Assembly: GCA_905221605.1 (NCBI GenBank)
Contig: CAJNDS010001791.1
Location: 536,501 to 600,500 of the forward strand
Length of the DNA: 64,000 nucleotides
Reading direction: 5' to 3'
Origin: Symbiodinium natans
Lineage: Eukaryota > Sar > Dinophyceae > Suessiales > Symbiodiniaceae
The position numbers and the translations under genes are program-made. The notes under the pieces were generated by a model. The model made no database searches. It was not told where the DNA came from and worked only from the letters and a program-made list of their open reading frames with translations. Shown in pieces: positions 38,871-51,260 of the stretch (its first letter is position 1; every line of letters begins with the position of its first letter).

Positions 38871-39569
38871 GAATGGGGCTGCCAAGGGCTACCCAATCTT
38901 TTCCAACAACCCCTGCAAAATGCTACAGTTCGGTCCGGCTTTAACATTGGTGGGGGGGGGGGGGGGTCTATTCAGTTTGCCTCCAGAATCCAAAACCGGT
39001 TTGGTATTGTGGCGAGGAGGGTTCCAACACTGCATCCACTTCAAACACTTTCCAAAACGGGTTGGGTCGTGATGCTTTCATCCCTTCAATCCACTTTCCA
39101 CGTCGACAGCTTCACACCCCAGAAAGGGTCAGTAGACGATCTCATGCGAGTGTGGCTTCGCTTCAAGAGTCTTGTCTGCCCTATACATAGGCCACATGTG
39201 GCTATTCAGGATAAGTGGCTGTCCACTGCAACATGTGGAACTAAGCCCAGAGGTTTTCGCAAAAAAATCCTGAATCACAATCTAGGAGCCCATTCATCGA
39301 TAAGACTCAATTGAGCAAAAAAAACACATCATCATACATCCCGGGAGTCCCAAATCAAGAAAATCCTGGAGACACGGAGCAGCAACCCGATGAAAATGCG
39401 AAAAAGTGCTCGGAGTCCTGGTCCTCTGGTCTTGGGGTGATCAGATATCGACCAACACTAACCGGGTTGGTAATTTATTCCTCACCCCCCCCCCCCCCCA
39501 AAAAAAAAAAAAAGAAAAGTAAATCAAATATAAATATAAATGTAAATATGAATATGAATATGAATATGC

Positions 39570-39600
39570 AAATAAAAATGTATATATATATATGTATATA
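39570..39600. repeat. AT-rich (AATATG)n/(TA)n tract
   Basis: AATATGAATATGAATATG followed by (TA)n, downstream of a C/A homopolymer block at 39486-39510. Just after it, 39622-39768 can be read as an exon-like 48-codon frame (MCDPASLESPFVLIFPED...), which I cannot assign. Confidence 0.6.
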
Positions 39601-39925
39601 AGAAACAGCAACGGTGCGGAAATGTGTGACCCTGCAAGCCTTGAATCTCCCTTCGTCTTGATCTTCCCTGAGGATCCCCTGGCCGCCGCCTCTCAGGACG
39701 AGGAGGCTGATCGCTGGATCCCCGAGGCGTGGACTGCTTTTGAACACATCTTGCTAGGGATTCGATAGTTTATACACGGCTGAATCTTGAGGGCGGGTTG
39801 TGCTCTCGGACGTTTGTGTAGGAAGACGGCCAAAGGTTATGAGGCATGACCAGCCTGGGCCAAGGCTGGCAGCTCTTCAAGAGTTGCAGGAGTCACTTCC
39901 CGCTTTTCCTCAGCTCAGCCTCAGA

Positions 39926-40051
39926 CCCTAAACCCTAAACCCTAAACCCTAAACCCTAAACCCTAAACCCTAAACCCTAAACCCTAAACCCTAAACCCTA
40001 AACCCTAAACCCTAAACCCTAAACCCTAAACCCTAAACCCTAAACCCTAAA
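39926..40051. repeat. Interstitial telomeric array, 18 x CCCTAAA
   Basis: A perfect tandem array of 18 heptamers (126 nt) in the CCCTAAA orientation with no interruptions. The flanks on both sides look like ordinary gene-region DNA, so this is not a chromosome end. It is the TTTAGGG-class telomere sequence known for plants and reported for dinoflagellates. Confidence 0.92.
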
Positions 40052-40157
40052 CCTTTGCCCAGGAGCAGGCACATGTACTGCAGGATCCAGAGCCGGACTT
40101 GGGAAAGTCGCTTCCCCAGGCTTCGGGGTGCCAGATGCGAGTACCTTTTTTGAGGGA

Positions 40158-40196
40158 GGGTTTAGGGTTTAGGGTTTAGGGTTTAGGTTTTAGGGT
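40158..40196. repeat. Interstitial TTTAGGG array, opposite orientation
   Basis: About five TTTAGGG units starting 107 nt after the CCCTAAA array and in the opposite orientation. Confidence 0.8.
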
Positions 40197-40199
40197 TGG

Positions 40200-43100
40200 G
40201 GGCGGTGTTCAAGTGTTCTTGCCAGGCCGGTGAAGACAAGCGCCGTGCAGTGAAGTCTTCCCTGTAGATTGTACCACGAGCGGCTTCTGTTTCAAATCGT
40301 CCGGCAGCTACACTTGCTTCTCCAACACTGTCGCTACCTTTTGACTCTATCTGTCACTGCTTTACCAGGCCGAAGCTGCTTCCCGTTTCACGCATGGCAA
40401 GACGAAATGTTCTTTGCCTTTTAATCTGCACCCCCCCCCAGTCGCGTGCAGATGCGAGGTGAGCTGGTGAGCTTTTTATGAAGTTGGAACAAGAGCGGAG
40501 TTTACCGGAGCAATTACTTACGAAGAGCTTGCGTTGAAAAGCTGAAGGTTTGCCAGGGGCGTGTTGTCGCAGGTGTTTCATGAGTTGTGCTGCCATGGGC
40601 ATGCGCTCCACACTACATGCACACATGCTTCCGAACACAGGGCTTTCTCTCTTCACAAGAAGCCATGTTGGCGTGAGCACATGGCCTGCATGATCTCGCT
40701 GCGTGAAGTTTCCATTTTCTCAGGCCCGACCTGAGCCAATGCAAATTGAAGGCCGGATGGGTGGCATTGTAGAGGAGTTCGAGAAAGCGTCCGTTCGCTT
40801 GACGATAAAGGTCTATTCGTATGGCCTCGGCAGTGCAAAGTTTTTTCGAGTTACGAAAGGCGATTTGTAGATTGAACGTTTTGTTTTTATATTTGTTTTG
40901 GCGTGGTCGACTTGCACCCAGAACTGAGTGATTGTCAAGCAGGTATGGTCATCTTATTCCTCACGAGAAATGAGTGCACAAATCAAGAGAGCCTCACAGC
41001 GACAGAGCAATGAGCCACAATGGTCGCGACGAAGAACGCGTATTCAAATACGCATCCTCTGATACCGCGAGAGGAAATGTGGGCAAACCGCGCATGCGAA
41101 GGAAGTTATCTCCCTCTACCTGTCCAGGGGATCCTGGCATGAAAGAAGTAGAAGGACATCGAATTTGCATTCATTGCGAAAGACTTAAAGAACATGCCGA
41201 GCTTCTTCAGGAACCGAGATACAGAAGATCCGATATTGACGATTAGAGGTAAACTACCGGGTTGATTCTCCACAAGATGGGCTCCCAACGTTCCCTATTT
41301 TGGGTTGCCCTTGGCTCAAGAGCTTTGTAGCATCTACAGGGGGTTTAACTGTTTAACCTTAGGGCGTACTGTATAAAGTCTGTTCAGATCTCATTTTAGG
41401 CTGTGGGGTTTAGCTCTGGCTCCCCCCATGGGTGGAGGTGGGGCGATGCAGGGTTCAGGGCTCCTACATTGTGTACTATATAGGGGCGCACGAACCCTAA
41501 AGATCCCCATGCGTACCGCACGAACACGTTAAGGATTACGTCTGCCAGGGCTCATGTGAGTGCCGCGCGTGCCATGGTACCCGTCCTCTGGGTCCGAAGG
41601 TGCTGACCAAGCGTAGTCAACTGTCCACCTGCAATAGTCGCCGTCAAGTACGTGATGCCACCAGTGCTGTCCAAGCTGCTTCATGGTTTCCGGGAGGTTG
41701 GGTGCATTTTGAGTTTTTGCGACACGTCGGCGCCCGGTCATGCTGAGCATGCGCTTGGCATTTATGGAGCCAAACCGACTACATAGTTATATAGTCGTAA
41801 CCTACACGATTCGTATACTGTATTGCAGGCTATATATAGTCTTATAGTCTACTATAAAGTATACTATGGTGGTACAACATAGTATATAAAGATTGCTAGA
41901 AGTCCAGCTCAGCAGCTGGTTGGAGGTCTACCGAGGGGGGGTGGAAGGGCTAGGCCATTAAACACCTTGCCGGTATAGGAATGGGGTTTGCTCATGAACG
42001 ACGTACATGTAATACTCATGTAACGTACTACTGCAGCTTACAGCTGTCAAAAGATCAAAAGAAACGCCGCTCGAACGAAACGCGGAGCCTCATCCCAAGA
42101 ACATGTTCAGCAAAAGGGGAAGAAGGGGCGTCACAACATGATCCCACATGTAGTGATGCTCATGGTGATGTACAATGAGCATCCAGCAAGAGAAGCATCC
42201 CGACAGAGCATCAAAACACGATGTGTGCACGAAAGTGTGAAGGCACTGCCTGCCCCTAAATGGGTGCTCTGGCAAGAGTGCAGGACTGAAACACTCATCT
42301 CTCATGTTCGAGACACCATCTTGGCTTATGCCTTTCCCTGAAGCTCTTCACCCTGCAAGGTTTCCAGGTTGATGGTTTTTGTGGGAACTCCTGACAAGAT
42401 GCGGAACTGGTGTCTTCAATCCTCCGGACCTTCAGAGCTACAAGAAGTTTCGGGTCGGAAGCCCCTGAGCTCCACCCGAAACCCCTGCACCCCACAATCC
42501 ATCACAATCCTAAACCCGAATGCCCCAAAACCCGAGACCTCAAACCACCTTATGCCCGGAGAACATAGTCGCGCAGGTGATGGCTGTTGTAGACGTGAGT
42601 CACTGCATTTGGGACCTCATTGTCTTGGTAGTCGGGAAGGCCTGGTTTGCCCTGCGTCTTTAGGCACAGCAATACCAGTCACACAGCCACGCGGCTCAGA
42701 ACCCGCATTCTTTCACCTGGGAACTGGTCGCAGGGATGGCCCTCGACAGGCCGGTTTGGTGCTTCATCGTAATCCTCGAGTGCATGAAAGGATTTGTTTC
42801 GTTCTTTTGTCGCCAATGCCGCAGAGTTTGGGCAAGCATTAAACACCGAGCGTTCGAAGGTGCATGTAACATACCCAAGCGCTGCACAGCCTGTTTAATG
42901 AGCTTCAATGTCCGTAACGTCTTTGTAACAAGTACCTGAAGCAGTGGGAAGCATGCAGAGAATTCCATGGTGACAGCAGTGGTTGCAACACTCCAGGTAT
43001 CCCTGTACGGATCACCGCGCATGCTATTCTGCTATTGTATTCGACTGGATTGCGGCCTCAGTCCATATAATATAGCCCATGCATCCAAAGCTGGCTGTTA

Positions 43101-43430
43101 CACCTTCTGATTTTTGTGAACTTGAGCTTTGGCATGGCAATTGCTCAAAGTCACGACAGAAAAGCCAGTGCTGTAAAAGCTCAAGTTGCGGTTTTCCTTC
43201 CAAGGCAGCGAGATCGTTGTCTTGAGCAACAGAACGTGCATAGTCTGTTCGCCGTTTTGAGGCATTGCACCGTGGAAAAAAGCAGGCGACAAAAACGGAC
43301 CGCCCCAGGTGTTGAGGTGTAAAAGGGCCTTGGTGCAGATTGCGACACTCTTGTGCGAGCTTGACTGGAAGGCGTTCGGGCAGTTGTATGCTAAATCAAA
43401 TTCCTCCTTCACTCATGCGCAACACCTGCC
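40200..43430. other. Intergenic, no recognised gene
   Basis: About 3.2 kb with short open frames only. An AT-rich palindrome-like patch rich in TATAGTC/ACTATA lies at 41785-41890. Nothing else is recognised up to the kinase gene. Confidence 0.45.
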
Positions 43431-44664
43431 ATGCCACTGTCGCTGCTTGCCGTGCTGGCAGTCTCGGCGTGCGTGCCTGGTGCGGGGGCGGCGCGCGTCA
43501 CAGGCGAGACAGCGCGCGGTGCTGGGCGCCACCAGCTTGCGGCCGGGCAACAGCTTCGCAGCCGCTTCGTGCTGATCGAGCGCCTCGAGGCCGTGCAAGA
43601 GCTGCAAGAGCAAGGAGAGCAGACCGGTAAAGAGGGCGGCGACCCGGTTCCTGGCAAGAACTTTCCGAAGGTCGGAAAGTTGGCAAGCTACGGCAAAGGC
43701 TTGTTCCGGAGCCTGACGTTCCGAGACCCAGAGCATCTCGGCATGGGGAGCTTCGGCGACGCTTGGAGAGCCTACGACAACGAGCGCAAGGAGTATGTTG
43801 TGCTGAAGATCTTCTTCTACAGGCTCTTTGGAGAGTACAAGTATCTGACCGGCAGGACAAGGGATGGCAGCCAGGAGGTGGAGGAGGCGGAAAAGGAATG
43901 CCTCGAAATCCAGCGGTTGTTTTCAGTGCCAGGGGCTGACACAGATCCCGGTGCCCGGCACATCTGTCGGTGCTACGAGAACCACACCACGACCACGGAT
44001 GCCGAGGACGTGGACGAGCCTGCCTTCCTTGTGCTGGAGGACTGTGGGCAGTCGCTCAAGCACTACGAGCAGGCGACCTTCAAGAAGCCCTGGTCCTGGC
44101 GGAAGCGCGTGGTCGAGGGCATTCTGGAGGCTGTGCGTTTCCTCAGCCAGCAGAACCTGATCCACCACGATTTGAAGCCCGACAATGTCTGCGTGACCGA
44201 TGCCGGGGAGGCTCTTGAATGCCAAAACTCTCCAAAACTCATCCAAGATGCAAGTCATTTTGTTGTCCCCCTCTTGATTTCAGCAAGCGTTCCCCCTCTT
44301 AGAGCTGCACGGCGGAATTTGTGAGGCGAAGCTCATCGACTTCGGGGCAATGCAGGTGTGGCCCAACAAGACCGACCCCTGCCTCTCTACGGCCGGCTAC
44401 TCGGCACCAGAATGGACCGGCCGTTGCTTCGATGCCACCGCGCCGAGCTCCGCCTACGACTCCTACGCCACCGGCATCATTTTGCTGGAGCTGCTCTGCG
44501 GAAAGGGCAGCTTCGATATCTCAAACCCTGAAAGCCCTTGCACCTCTTGGCTCAGCTTCGGAATCGATGCCAACGCTGTGCAGACGGCGAAGGAGCTGAC
44601 GAACAGCAACGCCTCACTACGCCCCTCGCCGACAAGGGCGCTGAGCCTGCTGCGGGGCCTCTAG
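43431..44664 (+). CDS. Two-exon secreted/lumenal protein kinase
   Basis: Exon 1 is 43431-44210 (260 codons), the intron 44211-44283 (73 nt), and exon 2 44284-44664 (126 codons and stop): 386 residues. A signal peptide is likely (MPLSLLAVLAVSACVPGAGA). Kinase motifs: Gly-rich loop LGMGSFGDAW (residues about 103-112), Lys in YVVLKIFF (about 124), catalytic loop IHHDLKPDN (about 244-252; HHD in place of HRD), metal-binding DFG in KLIDFGAMQ (exon 2), and APEW in YSAPEW. All catalytic positions are present. The intron begins with GC (GAG|GCTCTT) and ends TTTCAG, both phase 0; GC donors are common in dinoflagellates. The targeting implies phosphorylation in the secretory pathway, an organelle or outside the cell. 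Substrate unknown. Confidence 0.82.
44211..44283 (+). other. Kinase intron with GC-AG borders
   Basis: Removing these 73 nt joins the catalytic-loop exon to the DFG exon in frame (phase 0). The 5' border reads GAG|GCTCTT and the 3' border TTTCAG|CAAGCG. Left in, the sequence gives a frame that ends at 44324 without DFG. Confidence 0.65.
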
Positions 44665-47050
44665 TGCAAGGGAGGGGCGCGGGCCCAAGCGTACTCCTCC
44701 CTGGCGCTGGCTCGCGTCTACCTCCACTCCTTAGCATTCCTTAGCGAGGATGGCAGCTGCTACTAGTCGATGAGGATCTGCGCAGCACAAGCAAAAATGA
44801 AGGACGTTTCTGAAGTTGAGAGGTGGTGGGGCTGAGCCAAGAACCTCCAGGCAAAGTTGTCCTTTGCACACAAGCGCTCCATCTAGAGCTGCAACATGGC
44901 GCAGCATATGTGGTTGCTTGGGTAAGAAGTAAAGCCAGGCATAGTAGCCAGCAGTGAAGCATTTGAGGCTTTAAGGGGTTCTCCTCATCCTCTTTTTGGG
45001 GGTCGGCCTAAGTGCAGAGGTCTTATCACGCATATCTCATCCTAATAATCCTGATAATTCTAATTATTCTAATCAAATCATCCTAGTCATCCTAATGATA
45101 GCCCAATAATAATAGCAGTTAAGCATTCATATTCCTCCTCATAGCATTCATACTAATTACTCGAAAACTTTTGAACCATAGCAACCAGACTAACCACAAG
45201 AATCAGAAAATCGGGCATGGGGCTGGTGCTGCGGGGTGGCGGAGGTTGGGGACAAGTTCGGGGCAGCTTCGAGGATGCCGCAGGCTGAGCATCGAAGGGG
45301 CTTTTGGTGGGATTTTCGGGGGCTTCACTCCCAGACCAGCAAAAGGTCTCCACACCAGGAGCTTGCCGCATCCCTTCCCCCAGTCTTTCTCAGGGTCGAA
45401 AAACAACATGCTCTTGATCTGCAAGCATGGACGGCACACATCTTCTCCTACATTCTCCCAGACCTCTGTCACCAGTTCTTGAACACACGGACGCCCACGG
45501 CGCGGCCGCTGTGTTTCGCCTGTCTCCATCCTTGAAGATCTGACGCAGAGCCTCGGCTGGCCTCCCGCAAGGAGCGCTTGTCCTCCACGCCGTGCCGGGC
45601 TCCAACCCGGACGAAGTATGAGGATTCGACCTCGCACTCCCCCTCGCTGAATAGAAAGCAGAGCGCAAGTCCAGGAAAATGATAGCACGCAAACGTGCCA
45701 AAGATCGCACGCGCTGTCGGAGGGCTCGCGGTCCTAGAGACAACATGTCCGTGCAGTGACACCCTGAAACTCTACCATGCATGGGCACTCTGTGACATTA
45801 GTCAAGGTATGTCCTTAAACTTAAGACCAGCCCGAACCCAAGCGTTTCGCAAACACGCGGCCGAAAGAGGCAGGATCAGCCATTGAGCCCTTGCTGCCTC
45901 CTTGCCTCTGCAAACGGAGACCGCGGAGCCCCCGGAGCCCCCGGAGCCCCCGGAGCCCCGTCGCAGCCTGATCGGCGGCTCTGCTCTCTCTCTGCGCGCC
46001 TTTGCCTCTTCAGGAAGCTGTTTTTTGCATTCTGGGGCTTCGGCTTTCCGATTTAGGCGATGTAGGGATTCGGGTCATGAGCCTACAGCTGCCGGGTCCC
46101 GGGTCCAAGGAGTCCAAGGTTTGGGTGGATGTAGAAATGTATCGGGTTTTTGGGTTTTGGATGTGCGGTGTCGGAATTAGGTTTCGGGCTTAGGGGCGGC
46201 AGGGTTGCGTGGGGGATCTGTGGGCCTGAAGCCTTGCAGCCCACCATGGAAGCCTGCAGAGTAGAGCGCCGGAACCTACAAGACAATCATTGTGTGGTTT
46301 TCAGGAATTCTTTCAAGATTTTTATGGCAATGCCCTGCAGTTTCAAGCCCTACAGACCCTGGGCCCAGAAGTCTGAAGTTAATTGCCAAAGCTTCCCTTC
46401 TCTTTTCCAAGAAGAGCCAACGCCCAGAACCCCGAGCCGAAGGAACTAATCCTCGGTAGCCGGGCCGGCCCATGGACAGGAAAGGAGGAAAGAGGGTTTC
46501 TGGAAAAAGAGGGAGGGGGTTCCCAGGCGGGGTCCCAGGAGTCCTAAGGGGAGTCCCAAGGGTCTTGGGGGGGGGTGCAGGGGGGGGGGGGGTTCACAGA
46601 GGGGGGGTGGGGTTGGGTTCCCCGTGTCTGCTTGTTCCAAACGTTTCTCGGCAGCGAGCCGTGGCGAATCATTAAGCTGTTGGACGATTCTGAGCTTCAG
46701 GCGTCGGGACTGCACCATGGCGCAGGCTGCCCATTTGCAGGAGGGAGTTTGGGATGTAGAAGGTGTTTGTTTGGGGGCGCGGAGAAGGGGCAAAATGGGC
46801 AGCGCTCTTCGAGAAGGTTCACGAATCATTTGCACATCGAAGGTTTGTTCCAGCTACTGCGCTGTGCGCGCCACGAACTCATGGTTAAGGACCCCTGAGA
46901 CGCCTTAAACATCAAATGCTCCCCGGAGGAGGAAGTCCAAATCGTGTCTGAAGTGTCCCAACCCAGCCTTAAGCCTTAGCCTTCACCTCTTTGGTGTTCT
47001 TGTCTTCCTCTCCCACGACTTCCTTTCATGTGCCAACGTTCAGAGCTGTC
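44665..47050. other. Intergenic with (GGAGCCCCC)n repeat
   Basis: No recognised gene. A 9-bp minisatellite GGAGCCCCC with about four copies lies at 45926-45958. ATCCTAATAATC-type degenerate repeats lie at 45040-45110, and a poly-G block at 46566-46605. Confidence 0.5.
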
Positions 47051-47059
47051 AAGTTTGGA

Positions 47060-47425
47060 GAAGCCCTGGGGCAGGAGCAGCGCTGGGAGCAGCTGCGGCC
47101 GCCCGGCCCGGCGCCCGCAGCGCGGCAGTCCCACAGCGCGGCCGTGGCCTTGCAGCGGATGCTCCTCTTCGGAGGTTTCAGTGGCGCCGGCCTGAGGCTG
47201 CTCCAAGCATCAGCAGATCCGGGGAGCACGGCAGAGCACGGCGGGGGGAGGAAGGGGCGGGGCCGCACATATTGCCAGGGGCAATCTCTTGGGTCCCTGA
47301 GCTGCTGAGGAGCAGGATATCTGGCCGACCTCTGGAGCTTCGACCTGCAGGCGAGGGGCTTGGGGAATCGCTGTGATCTTCAAAGCAGCGACTGCATCGC
47401 AGCATCGCTTCTACAGATGCGCAGG
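47060..47425 (+). pseudogene. Kelch-repeat coding segment, copy 1
   Basis: Reads EALGQEQRWEQLRPPG, HSAAVALQRMLLFGGFSGAGL and, after about 130 nt, ADLWSFDLQARGLGNR. These are the parts of a Kelch blade: W..L, GxxPxxR.HSA, the MLLFGG hydrophobic-GG strand, and the 'nDLW.FDL' strand. The spacer breaks the frame, so it is either an intron without GT or an insertion. Kelch domains form beta-propellers for protein binding. Four further copies lie at 58.15, 59.17, 61.65 and 62.56 kb, all on +. Whether any is expressed is unknown. Confidence 0.6.
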
Positions 47426-47569
47426 TACGCGTACTTCAGGCTAAGTTGGAATCAGGCTTCGGCGCGTTGCCAGGTCTAGGGCAGTACAGGGCACCGGCAG
47501 GCTTCATGAGTTTCTGGTATGTCCTGGACCTGCGGAATGCGGGATGGCGCACAGGTAATCCTGCAACCT

Positions 47570-48846
47570 CCGCAGACAAACTCTTGGAAGGACACCAATC
47601 GGACTGCTCACCAACAGTTTGGGGCTCACCATGCCGGCCTGTTGTGTCACCAAAACGATCTGCGCGTCACCAAAACCGACCGATGTTGAGCAGACAAAAT
47701 GGACTGCTTGCACACCAACACAGCTCGTCCACCTCGATGGCGATTGCCGACCCAGTTCGCTCTGGTCCCTTCATGAAGACATCATTGGGTTCCTTTGGGA
47801 CTGCGAGGACTTCCCTCAGAGAGACCCCAAACCAGCGGAGGCCCCCCCAATCACGTTCAGAGCCTTCCGAGACCTTCAGAACCTGGCCAAAAAACCACCA
47901 CAGACCTCGGTCTTGGAAGTGTGCCTAAAAAGAAGGAGAGACTGGCTTGACCAAGAGGGACCTAATCGAGTAAGCTTAGGTCTAACCCGTAAACGGAAAA
48001 TAGTTGATTTGGGTCGCTTAGTTTCTGTTCAGGGCTTTGCGGGCTGAGCTGGCTTCGCTCAACTTGGGTCAGGTTAGATTAGGTCAGTGGATTTGTTCAT
48101 GGGGGCTTCCGGTGGGTTGGGTTGGGTTATAGGGTCCAGGGAATGTTAGGTTAGGTTTGGTTCGGTGGGGGTTCTGTGGGTCCCTCCGGGATGGGTTAGT
48201 TGGGCGAGGTAAGTTCAGGCAAGGCCATGGCAGGTTAGGTGAGGTCAAGGTTTATTGTGGGTCTGGCTAGATCAGGCTAGAACCTTAGGTCAGGTTGGGG
48301 TTCTCTTGCGGTCTGGTATGGGTCGGTCTAGGGTCTGTTGCGGCAGGCTACGGCAGATTGTTGGGTTAGGTAAGGGTTTGGGTTCCGCTGTTTCTTGCGG
48401 GTTGGGTTAGCTTCGTATAGCTAGGGGTTTGGGGTAGGTTGGGTCACCAAGTCCGAATGAAAAACGGTAGGTCGTGCCAGGGTTTTGGGTACCATGACAG
48501 CGCTGGAGAAGAAAGCGATCAGTCAAGGTGAGGGTACTCACAGTCTTTCCAGAAATAGAGCCGCACTCCCGGAGGGTACCCTGGTTTTCTTCGCAATTTT
48601 CTTGTTTGAAAAATCCTCCATTGAGGGCCCGAAAGCCGAAACGAAGAAAATCAAACTCCGCAACGCTTTTTCACCCTCGACCACAAGTTCCCCAACTCTA
48701 TAGGTCTCAACCTCTTAGGCTTCAGCGCTCAGGTTAGGGTTCTGGCGCAGTCACAAGCCTCAAGTTAAAATCAGCCCACACCCCACCTTGAGAGGCCACC
48801 CTGGTTTTCATTTAGCGGCCGTATAGATCCAAAGGTTCAAGCCCAT
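47570..48846. repeat. Segmental duplication blocks A and B
   Basis: Block A (about 47570-48060) matches about 59740-60245 and block B (about 48287-48846) matches about 60268-60838, with few mismatches. About 220 nt rich in GGTTAGGTT-like repeats (48065-48285) is missing from the second copy. The match ends sharply at 48846/60838 (AAGCCCATTA). Open frames within (for example 48485-48703) occur in both copies but show no domain. Confidence 0.8.
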
Positions 48847-48954
48847 TATCTCAGCAGCAACAGACCCCAACAGCGTGGGATATCATCAGCCGGCGTGTAG
48901 TCGTTTTTGCAAACGGAATCGAAAAGGAAACCTCGCAAGATTGAAGCAATGTTC

Positions 48955-49220
48955 AGGTGTTGGACAGGCACATCTTTACGGCAAGAAAGCGGTGGCAAAA
49001 GCAAGCGCTAAAAACTATAGGAACCAAAACTTGCTGCGTGCGCACATACAGATATCTTTTTGCGCGCAAAGATTCCGCCGGCGATACAACCTCGGCTGTC
49101 CGTCGCGGTCTTGTGACACAACTGTGACATTTTCTGCGCGCACACGTGGATTTCACTCTGTTCGCACAAATATCGTATATATTCATATCAGAATGCTGCT
49201 GCATTCGAATCGAGCTCCAC
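48955..49220 (+). repeat. Dispersed repeat R, divergent copy
   Basis: Carries the family hallmarks: GCAAAAGCAAG(C/G)GCTAAAAACTATAGG, AGATTCCGCCGGCGA, CTCGGCTGTCCGTCGC and the CATATCA end. It differs more from the cluster copies at 52.8-57 kb. Confidence 0.75.
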
Positions 49221-49804
49221 GCGCGCGCGCATTCAGATTGCCTGGCGTTGAAACGGGAGAGCCGGTATGTCGTCGAAAGGTCACCTTGATCTTCCAATAG
49301 TCTCTTAAAAATGAACGGCTATTCCGATAAAAGTATACACTTTTAAAAGGGCTTTAACATAAACGCTTATTGTATAAACATAAACGCTATTGTCTATAAT
49401 ATAAACGCTTATTCTTTTTTATTGTGGGGCAAATGGAAGGAAGTAAATCTAAATTTTGCTCCTTGACACAGGGATGCAAGGAAGAAAGGGGCCCGACACT
49501 GCCAATTACTTGTGCAACAAGTTCAGCATGAATGCTGTTTTTCCGTGCACGCAGGCTTTCCATGTGCATACTGGCTCAAGTTGCTTTAAAAGATTGTGGC
49601 CGTAGTCTGGCATGGCGTCCGAGCAGAGTAAGAAGGCCAGCCCCAAGAAGCAACACACAGCAACTTTTCTCACAGGTGAGCAGATATCCTTTCACTCTTT
49701 CTGGGACCTCCTGATCCACCTTGCTCTTCTTCTGTGCTATGTCGGTTCAGCTTGTGTTCGGGATGTTTTGCTCGAAGCTGTCAAAACACCAGCTGTATTT
49801 GAGT

Positions 49805-50330
49805 AAACATCCCCCAATAAGCAAAACCTAAGCTTTGTACTAAAAACTTTACCTCAAGCAATCATCCCCCAATGAGCAAAACCTAAACTCTTTTGAACTG
49901 CCACATATTGAATAGCTATAATCAGCCCTCCCCCCCCCCACCTCCCCCTGATAAGCAAGCAGCTTAACTACTTGAACTCTGAACTAAACACTGCACCTTA
50001 GCTAACACATTGTATTTCCGTTCTCATCCTCCGATAAGCAAACCAGGGCAAACCAGAAATAACTCTGCGCTGATAACTGTACCTCAAGCAATCACCCCCC
50101 AAACTTTGCACTACGCTGTACCTTAGCTAACACTTTGCAATTTCAGTAATCATCCAAAGAAGCAAAATTTAAACTCTGTACCAACACTATACCTTAGCTA
50201 GCCACATTGCATGTCCCCCCCAAAAAAAAACAAAGCCTGAACTCTGTACTAAAACCGCATGGTATTTCAGTTGTCATCCCAAGCAAAACCTAAACTCTGC
50301 ACTAACACCTGCATAGTTACGCACATATCT
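49805..50330. repeat. Degenerate ~90-110 bp tandem repeat
   Basis: Units with AAGCAAAACCTAAACTCTG...ACTAA...ACCTTAGCTAACAC...ATCATCCCCC recur about five times with strong divergence. No gene. Then a (TA)n run at 50358-50378. Confidence 0.5.
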
Positions 50331-50513
50331 AATTAAAACACATACGCCCACAAAGATGATATATATATATATATACACACGTATTGTTTGAAGTGGAACG
50401 CTGTGGGAATAGTCCTTTGATGAACACTCAATTGCAGCTCCTTAGTTGTTGTTTACTAATCTGGTTCCACGGCCGAGGTTGGGCGCAATATTGAAAACAT
50501 TGCAAAAACTCAA

Positions 50514-50760
50514 TATTTCAATATTGGGCTGGATCCAAGATCCAAGATCCAAGATTTCACAGTTTTTTCGGAGGCCATCTTGGATCCAGGGCGCAGGCTG
50601 GAACCAACCTTGGAATATTGAAAGGGTTTCAATACTTCAATATTGGGGGGAGTGTCCTGGCTGGATCCAAGATTGTTTTGCGAAATCTTTGGACGTCGGA
50701 CCTTGGATCCAGCCCAATATTGAAAGGGCTTCAATACTGCAACATTGGGGGAAGCGGGGC
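50514..50760. repeat. AATATTG/GGATCCAAGAT repeats
   Basis: GGCTGGATCCAAGAT with AATATTGAAA occurs about three times here. An inverted counterpart lies at 52557-52605. The AATATT cores are themselves palindromic. It is a small dispersed repeat pair of unknown origin. Confidence 0.6.
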
Positions 50761-51260
50761 GGCCACAACCAGGGACCAAGAGTCCACATTCTTTTGGAAA
50801 GCGGTCTTGTCTGTTTCGATGTTTTAACATCGACCATCACGATCCAACAAAAAACGAGAAAGCAAACAACGCAACAAACTCATTCTAACAAACAGGCTCC
50901 CGCAGCCTCCTCTGTTGTAAAATTTAAGGCTTCGCGTTTAGAGGTGTTTATATAAAAAAATATAGAAAGGTGTGTGTGTGTGTGTATTTATTGTGAGTTT
51001 TTGATTTTGGTTCATGTACTTATTCACTTGTGTTTGGAGTTGAAGTTTTGGATCGACTATGTCGATGAAAGGGCTTATTATATACAGGGGTCTGACTTAG
51101 GTTCAAGGTTTCGGGTTCAAGGTGATGTTTAGGCGCTCATGTTTAGGGATTAGGTCTAGGGTTCCGAGTCCATGGTTTTGGATTGAGGGCTGAGGGTTTA
51201 GGGTTTTAGGGCTTAGGGCATGGGATTCAGGGTTTAGGGTTTGGTGTTTCAGGGGCAGGG

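Noticed and set aside
41312-41321. TTGGCTCAAG, matching the 3' end of the dinoflagellate spliced leader
   Set aside because: Only ten bases match, the upstream leader bases differ, and no retroposed gene follows. A near match at 27652 (TTGGCTCAAAG) upstream of the TIR-like gene has an extra A and was also dropped.
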